Assembly: GCA_020633555.1 (NCBI GenBank) | Contig: JACKDL010000051.1 | Span: 1-27,568, forward strand | DNA from: Myxococcales bacterium | Lineage (GTDB): Bacteria; Myxococcota_A; Bradymonadia; UBA7976; UBA1532 | Length of the DNA stretch: 27,568 nt | Reading direction: 5' to 3' | Part shown: piece by piece, positions 22,892 to 27,568 of the stretch | How the letters are laid out: each line of letters opens with the position of its first letter | Position numbering within the stretch: position 1 is the first letter of the stretch | Notes under the pieces: generated by a model | What the model was told of the DNA's origin: nothing | Seen by the model: only the letters and a program-made list of their open reading frames with translations | Databases searched by the model: none | Position numbers and translations under genes: made by a program

Positions 22892-24748
22892 ATGATCATC
22901 GGTATCGATCTGGGCACGACGAACTCGTGCGTGGCGTACATCGAGGGCGGTGAGCCCCTGGTGATTCCCAACGCCGAGGGCAGCCGCACCACGCCGTCGA
23001 TGGTGGCCATCTCCGAGAGCGGGGAGCGGCTGGTGGGCCAGATCGCCAAGCGACAGGCCATCACCAACCCCCAGCACACGGTCTTCGCCTCGAAGCGGCT
23101 GATCGGGCGCAAGTACAACAGCCCCGAGCTGGTGAGCCAGCGCGAGCGCATCCCCTACGACGTGGTGGAGTCGCCCAACGGCGACGCCTGGATCCGCCTG
23201 CGGGATCAGGACTACAGCCCCGCCGAGGTGGGCAGCTTCATCCTCGGCAAGATGAAGCAGACCGCCGAGGACTACCTGGGCAAAGAGGTGGTGGACGCGG
23301 TGGTCACCGTGCCCGCCTACTTCAACGACGCCCAGCGGCAGGCCACCAAGGACGCGGGCCGCATCGCCGGCCTGAACGTGCTGCGGATCATCAACGAGCC
23401 CACCGCCGCGGCGCTGGCCTACGGCATGGACCGCGACGGCGCGCAGAAGGTGGCCGTCTACGACCTGGGCGGCGGCACCTTCGACATCTCGATCCTCGAG
23501 CTCACCGACGGCATGTTCGAGGTGCTCAGCACCTCGGGCGACACCTTCCTGGGTGGTGAGGACTTCGACTTCCGGCTCATCGACTTCCTCATCGACGAGT
23601 TCGAGAAGGCCGAGCGCATCGACCTGGCCGCCGACAAGATGGCCATGCAGCGCCTGAAGGAGGCCGCCGAGAAGGCGAAGCACGAGCTGTCGAGCGCGCT
23701 GGAGACCGAGGTCAACCTGCCCTTCATCACGGCGGACGCCACCGGCCCCAAGCACCTGAACGTGCGCATCACCCGCACCCGGTTCGAGGCGCTGGTGGAG
23801 GACCTGGTGGAGGCCACGCTGGAGCCCTGCCAGATCGCCCTCGAGGACGCCGGGCTGAGCATCCACGACGTGGACGCCGTGCTGCTGGTGGGCGGCATGA
23901 CCCGCATGCCCCGGGTGCAGCAGTCGGTGGAGGCCTTCTTCGGCAAGCCGCCGAGCAAGGGCGTGAACCCCGACGAGGTGGTGGCCGTGGGCGCCGCCAT
24001 CCAGGGCGGCGTGCTCAGCGGCGAGGTCGAGGACGTCCTGCTGCTGGACGTGACCCCGCTGTCGCTGGGTGTCGAGACCCAGGGCGGGGTGTTCACCCGC
24101 CTGATCGAGAAGAACACCACCATCCCGTACAGCGCGGCTCAGGTGTTCAGCACCGCCGTCGACAACCAGCCCATGGTGTCGGTGCACGTGCTCCAGGGCG
24201 AGCGCCCGATGGCCAAGGACAACCGGTCCCTGGCCCGCTTCGAGCTGCTGGGCCTGCCGCCGGCGCCCCGCGGCGTGCCGCAGATCGAGGTCACCTTCGA
24301 GATCGACGCCGACGGCATCCTGCACGTCAGCGCACGCGACCTGGGGACCGGCCGCGAGCAGCGCGTCGAGGTCCGGGCGTCGAGCGGCCTGAGCGAGGTC
24401 GAGATCGACCGGATGATCAACGAGGCCGAGCGGCACCGGGTGGCCGACGTGGAGCGCAAGGAGCTGGTGGAGCTGCGCAACACGGCCGAGGGCCTGATCC
24501 ACACCACCGAGCGCTCGCTGGAGGAGTACGGGGACGTGCTGTCGCCGCTGGATCTCGAAGAGATTCGCACCGACGTGCAGACCCTGCGCCTCTCGCTGGA
24601 CACGGTGGACCCCGACGAGCTGCGGTTGGCGATCCAGAACCTGGAGCAGAGCGCCTACCGCATCGCCGACGCCATGTACGCCCAGAGCGGCAGTGGCAAG
24701 GGCAAGGGCAAGGGCGGCCTGGACGCGGCCCTGGATGATCTCGACTAG
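22892..24748 (+). CDS. dnaK: Hsp70 chaperone DnaK
   Basis: 618-residue ATP-driven chaperone. The nucleotide-binding domain begins at IIGIDLGTTNSCVAYIEGGE; further blocks are VVTVPAYFNDAQRQATKDAG, RIINEPTAAALAYGMD, VYDLGGGTFDISIL and VLLVGGMTRMPRVQQ. The linker is DVLLLDVTPLSLGVETQGG, and the substrate-binding domain shows NTTIPYSAAQVFSTAVDNQ and EVTFEIDADGILHVSARD. The lid is shorter than usual, and the chain ends SGSGKGKGKGGLDAALDDLD rather than the acidic EEVxD-like end of many DnaK proteins. The start is the ATG at 22892-22894 with AGGGGGAC upstream. It follows grpE after 126 bases that contain no recognisable feature. Confidence 0.97.
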   Translation: MIIGIDLGTTNSCVAYIEGGEPLVIPNAEGSRTTPSMVAISESGERLVGQIAKRQAITNPQHTVFASKRLIGRKYNSPELVSQRERIPYDVVESPNGDAWIRLRDQDYSPAEVGSFILGKMKQTAEDYLGKEVVDAVVTVPAYFNDAQRQATKDAGRIAGLNVLRIINEPTAAALAYGMDRDGAQKVAVYDLGGGTFDISILELTDGMFEVLSTSGDTFLGGEDFDFRLIDFLIDEFEKAERIDLAADKMAMQRLKEAAEKAKHELSSALETEVNLPFITADATGPKHLNVRITRTRFEALVEDLVEATLEPCQIALEDAGLSIHDVDAVLLVGGMTRMPRVQQSVEAFFGKPPSKGVNPDEVVAVGAAIQGGVLSGEVEDVLLLDVTPLSLGVETQGGVFTRLIEKNTTIPYSAAQVFSTAVDNQPMVSVHVLQGERPMAKDNRSLARFELLGLPPAPRGVPQIEVTFEIDADGILHVSARDLGTGREQRVEVRASSGLSEVEIDRMINEAERHRVADVERKELVELRNTAEGLIHTTERSLEEYGDVLSPLDLEEIRTDVQTLRLSLDTVDPDELRLAIQNLEQSAYRIADAMYAQSGSGKGKGKGGLDAALDDLD

Positions 24749-24810
24749 CGGCACGCCAGGCGGCGCGCTCGTTCCCTGACGGGCGCCACCTGCGTCCCCC
24801 CCGGCCCGTG

Positions 24811-24851
24811 GCCCGCCCCGAGCGGGCCGGCGCCCGCGACCCCGAGCGGGC
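24811..24851. repeat. Two tandem hairpin-forming repeats between dnaK and dnaJ
   Basis: Two copies of ccccgagcgggc (24816-24827 and 24840-24851, 24 bases apart) each end a gcccgc / gcgggc stem: 24811-24816 with 24822-24827, and 24832-24837 with 24846-24851. Such twin stems could slow exonucleases or attenuate transcription into dnaJ. Confidence 0.6.
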
Positions 24852-24896
24852 TGCGGCATCGCACGGGCGGTCGTCAATCAGTGTGGGTGAGTCACC

Positions 24897-26033
24897 GTGG
24901 CCGAGAAGCTGGACTACTATGAGCTGCTGGGCGTGCCTCGCGACGTGGACGCGGCCGAGCTGAAGAAGGCCTTCCGCCAGCTCGCGCTCCAGTACCACCC
25001 CGACCGCAACGACGCCCCTGACGCCGAAGAGAAGTTCAAGCAGATCAACGAGGCGTATGCGGTGCTGAGCGATCCGCAGAAGCGCGCTCACTACGATCGC
25101 TTCGGCCACGAGGGCCCGGCGGCCGGGGGCAACCCCTTCGCCGGGGGCATCAACCCCGACGATCTGCGGGACATCTTTGGGGGTGACCTGTTCGGGGAAC
25201 TGTTCGGCAGCTTCTTCGGCGGCATGGGCGCCACCCGGCGCGGTGCGCGCCATGGCCGCGACATCGTGGTGGATCTGACCCTGAGCCTGAACGAGGTGGC
25301 CCTGGGCGGCGACCGCAAGGTCAGCTTCACCCGGCCGGGCCGCTGCAAGCCCTGCGACGGCTCGGGGGCGGCCCCCGGCTCGCGCCCTGTGACGTGCTCC
25401 ACCTGCGGCGGCGCCGGCAAGGTGCGGGTGGCCCACGGCTTCATCCAGATGGTGCAGGGCTGCCCGGACTGCGGCGGGCGGGGGCAGAGCATCGGCACGC
25501 CCTGTGGGGACTGCCGGGGCAGCGGCCTGGCCACCGAAGAGGTGTCGATCACGCTGCCCGTGCCCCCCGGCGTGGCCACCGGCCACAAGCTGCGGCTGGA
25601 CGGCGAGGGCGGCCACGGGCGCAACGGTGGGCACCCCGGCGATCTGTACGTGCGCATCCAGGTGACGGACGACCCGTTCTTCGTGCGCGAGGGCGACGAC
25701 CTGGTGTGCGAGGTGCCCGTCAGCTTCCCCCAGGTGGCGCTGGGGGCGTCCATCGAGGTGCCCACGTTGGAGGGCAAGGCGCAGGTCAAGGTGCCCGCGG
25801 GCACCCAGTCCGGCAAGGTCCTGCGCCTGCGGGGCAAGGGGCTGCCCAAGGTGCGCGGCGGTGGACGCGGCGATCAGCTCATCCGGCTGCAGGTGGAGAC
25901 CCCCAGCCGCCTCTCTGCCCGGCAGCGGGAGCTGCTCGAGGAGCTGGAGCAGATCGAGGCCGACGAGAAGGGCGAGTCGGTGCAGCCGCGCCGCAAGGGC
26001 TTCCTGGACCGCTTGAAGGAGTGGTTCGACTAG
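24897..26033 (+). CDS. dnaJ: Type I Hsp40 co-chaperone DnaJ
   Basis: 378-residue DnaJ that stimulates DnaK ATPase and delivers substrates. The J domain has the HPD triad at 34-36 (QYHPDRND) and YDRFGHEG, then a Gly/Phe-rich linker (residues about 80-115). The zinc region has four CxxCxGxG motifs between residues 150 and 210: CKPCDGSG, CSTCGGAG, CPDCGGRG and CGDCRGSG. The C-terminal beta domain follows, with GDLYVRIQVTDDPFFVREGD and RLRGKGLPKVRGGGRGDQ. All type I features are present. The start is GTG at 24897-24899; the ribosome-binding site is poor (gggtgag). It lies 148 bases after dnaK across the twin hairpins. Confidence 0.97.
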   Translation: MAEKLDYYELLGVPRDVDAAELKKAFRQLALQYHPDRNDAPDAEEKFKQINEAYAVLSDPQKRAHYDRFGHEGPAAGGNPFAGGINPDDLRDIFGGDLFGELFGSFFGGMGATRRGARHGRDIVVDLTLSLNEVALGGDRKVSFTRPGRCKPCDGSGAAPGSRPVTCSTCGGAGKVRVAHGFIQMVQGCPDCGGRGQSIGTPCGDCRGSGLATEEVSITLPVPPGVATGHKLRLDGEGGHGRNGGHPGDLYVRIQVTDDPFFVREGDDLVCEVPVSFPQVALGASIEVPTLEGKAQVKVPAGTQSGKVLRLRGKGLPKVRGGGRGDQLIRLQVETPSRLSARQRELLEELEQIEADEKGESVQPRRKGFLDRLKEWFD

Positions 26034-26061
26034 CGGGACCGCCGCGCAGCTCGGCCCCGCC

Positions 26062-27006
26062 TCAGAGCGGCACGGGCACCGACGCCAGGACCCGCTGGAT
26101 GGCCTGCTCGGCCTCGGCCTGGGGGCGGAACAGGCCGTCGCCCGCGCCCGTGACGTGGACGCGGTGGGCCAGCACCGGGATCGCCAACGCCTTCAAGTCA
26201 TCGGGCCGCACGAAGCCGCGGCCGTCCAGCAGGGCCCGGGCCTTGGCGGCGCGCTGGAAGGCCAGGGCGCCGCGGGTGCTGATGCCCAGCTCGATGTGGG
26301 GCGCGTTGCGGGTGGCGTGCACCAGGGACAGCAGGTAGTCCAGCACCAGGGGCTCGACCTTGACGGCGTCCACCTGCGCCTGCAGCGCCAGCAGCTCCTC
26401 GGCGGTGGTCTGGGCGCTCAGGTCGTCGAACAGGGCGTGGCCGCCCTCGCCGCGCAGGATGGCCCGCTCCACGTCGTCGGCGGGGTAGCCCAGCCGCAGG
26501 CGCACCATGAACCGGTCGAGCTGGCTCTCGGGCAGCGGGTAGGTGCCGTGGTAGTCCTGCGGGTTCTGGGTGGCAATGACGATGAACGGGCGGGGCAGGG
26601 GGCGGGTCTGGTCGTCCAGGCTCACCTGGCCCTCGTTCATGGCCTCGAGCAGGCTCGACTGGGTCTTCGGCGTGGTGCGGTTGATCTCGTCGGCCAGCAC
26701 GAGGTTGGCGAAGACTGGGCCGGGGCGGAACTCGAAGCGCTCCTCGCGCTGGCTGTAGACGTTCACTCCCAGGATGTCGCTGGGCAGCAGGTCGCTGGTG
26801 AACTGGATGCGGCGGAAGCTGCAGCCCAGGGCCCGCGCGATGCTCTGGGCCAGGGTGGTCTTGCCCACACCGGGCACGTCCTCGAGCAGGATGTGGCCGC
26901 CGGCCAGCACGGCGGTGAGGGCGTGGCGCACCACCTCGGGCTTGCCCAGGATGACCGACTGCACGGCCTGCAGCAGGCGACGGAGGGTGTCTGGGGCGGG
27001 CTGCAC
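26062..27006 (-). CDS. MoxR-family AAA+ ATPase
   Basis: 314-residue AAA+ ATPase. Walker A GVGKTT (46-51, in LLEDVPGVGKTTLA), Walker B LVLADEIN (102-109), then NRTTPKTQSSLLEAMNEGQV, sensor 1 VIATQNPQDYHGTYPLPESQ with arginine-finger region LDRFMVRLRLGYP, and the C-terminal lid with LGISTRGALAFQRAAKARAL and FVRPDDLKALAIPVLAHR. MoxR ATPases act as chaperones for assembling complexes, often with VWA-domain partners encoded nearby; the next gene downstream is dnaJ on the other strand, so no partner is visible here. The GTG at 27004-27006 is chosen because GAGG lies upstream and no earlier in-frame start fits. Convergent with dnaJ (28-base gap). Confidence 0.92.
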   Translation of the reverse strand: MQPAPDTLRRLLQAVQSVILGKPEVVRHALTAVLAGGHILLEDVPGVGKTTLAQSIARALGCSFRRIQFTSDLLPSDILGVNVYSQREERFEFRPGPVFANLVLADEINRTTPKTQSSLLEAMNEGQVSLDDQTRPLPRPFIVIATQNPQDYHGTYPLPESQLDRFMVRLRLGYPADDVERAILRGEGGHALFDDLSAQTTAEELLALQAQVDAVKVEPLVLDYLLSLVHATRNAPHIELGISTRGALAFQRAAKARALLDGRGFVRPDDLKALAIPVLAHRVHVTGAGDGLFRPQAEAEQAIQRVLASVPVPL

Positions 27007-27192
27007 GGCAAGGCCTCGGGGCTGTGTGAGCGTGGGACGAGTCTGGGGGCGCCGGGGTCGCCGGGGCAAGCCCCGCCTGGGCCTCGTCGCCGGGCAAGGT
27101 GCGCGCCTTGCCGCAAGGGTGGGCTTGCGTCCTCCGACGGGACCGTTCACCCTCGCCCCCCAAAACCGCAACACCAGGCGACGGAGGTCACG
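27007..27192. other. Divergent region between moxR-type gene and topA
   Basis: 186 bases with two hairpins: cgggg-caag-ccccg (27062-27075) and a 7-bp ggcaagg / ccttgcc stem (27093-27112). It must contain both promoters; no clear -35/-10 pair was seen. Confidence 0.5.
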
Positions 27193-27568
27193 GTGGCAGA
27201 GCAGGGCGGGCGAGCACTCGTGATCGTGGAGTCGCCGACGAAGGCGCGCACGATCCGCAAGTTCCTCGGCGACGACTACATGGTCGAGGCGTCGATGGGG
27301 CACGTGCGTGATCTGCCCAGCTCGGCGGCCGAGATGCCCGCGTCCGTCAAGGGCAAGCCCTGGGCGCGGCTGGCGGTGGACGTGGAGAACGGCTACCAGC
27401 CGGTCTACGTGGTCCCGTCGGACAAGAAGAAGGTGGTCAGCAGCCTGAAGAAGCTGCTGAAGGACGCCGAGGTCCTCTACCTGGCCACCGATGAAGATCG
27501 GGAGGGGGAGAGCATCGGCTGGCATCTGCTCCAGCTCCTGAAGCCGAAGGTGCCCACCCACCGCATGG
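27193..27568 (+). CDS. topA: DNA topoisomerase I, N-terminal part (3' end beyond window)
   Basis: First 125 codons of a type IA topoisomerase that relaxes negative supercoils by a tyrosine-linked single-strand break. The Toprim domain is clear: RALVIVESPTKARTIRKFLG with the catalytic Glu, ASMGHVRDLP, then a YVVPSDKKKVVSSLKK stretch and the acidic triad in ATDEDREGESIGWHL. The start is GTG at 27193-27195 with GGAGG at 27183-27187. The active-site tyrosine lies past the window edge. Divergent from the MoxR-type gene. Confidence 0.95.
   Translation, partial: MAEQGGRALVIVESPTKARTIRKFLGDDYMVEASMGHVRDLPSSAAEMPASVKGKPWARLAVDVENGYQPVYVVPSDKKKVVSSLKKLLKDAEVLYLATDEDREGESIGWHLLQLLKPKVPTHRM

Noticed and set aside
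21719..24877. Long antisense frame across grpE and dnaK (1052 codons)
   Set aside because: It is the complement of two highly conserved chaperone genes and shows no family motif of its own.
1..27568. Mobile elements, CRISPR arrays, tRNA or rRNA genes
   Set aside because: No transposase, integrase, regularly spaced repeat array or RNA gene could be recognised on either strand.

Overview
The window is a very GC-rich (about 70 percent) stretch of a Gram-negative bacterial chromosome. It carries 21 protein-coding genes, two of them cut by the window edges, packed with short gaps. I saw no rRNA, tRNA, CRISPR array or insertion sequence, and no gene-free stretch exceeds about 215 bases. Frequent GTG/TTG starts, many lipoproteins, a Gly/Met-rich linker followed by a huge cysteine-rich lipoprotein, DUF4846 and a CarH-like regulator together suggest a Myxococcota-like (former deltaproteobacterial) organism. 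That assignment is inference from composition and gene content, not from a marker phylogeny.

Layout. Bases 1-1694 (minus) hold an ABC-2 exporter: an ATPase and its permease, the permease running off the left edge. Bases 1759-5857 (minus) hold a coupled cluster: a hexapeptide-repeat acyltransferase and two tandem DUF2723 membrane proteins, relatives of the eukaryotic O-mannosyltransferase TMEM260. Diverging from it, 5916-7628 (plus) encodes a TMTC-like membrane glycosyltransferase with C-terminal TPRs. This half looks like a glycan or protein-glycosylation locus. Bases 7666-9871 hold a CBS-domain protein (minus), then a YbjN-like protein, a repeat-tailed lipoprotein and an exported rhodanese (plus), closed by a clear intrinsic terminator.

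Bases 9929-16425 (minus) form one long run: an M48 lipoprotein protease, a cysteine desulfurase, ThiI, a MerR/B12-binding CarH-like regulator, DUF4846, DUF2293 and a secreted beta-rich protein. From the desulfurase to DUF2293 most junctions are 4-base stop/start overlaps, so the sulfur-transfer pair and the putative light/B12 sensor are probably cotranscribed. HemW (16554-17735) diverges from the protease.

Bases 17832-21743 encode a 1303-residue lipoprotein with 141 cysteines arranged in a regular series of 8-Cys modules, including a large internal duplication. It is the most unusual object here. Then follow grpE, dnaK and dnaJ in order (21956-26033), a convergent MoxR AAA+ ATPase (26062-27006, minus), and the start of topA (27193 onward).
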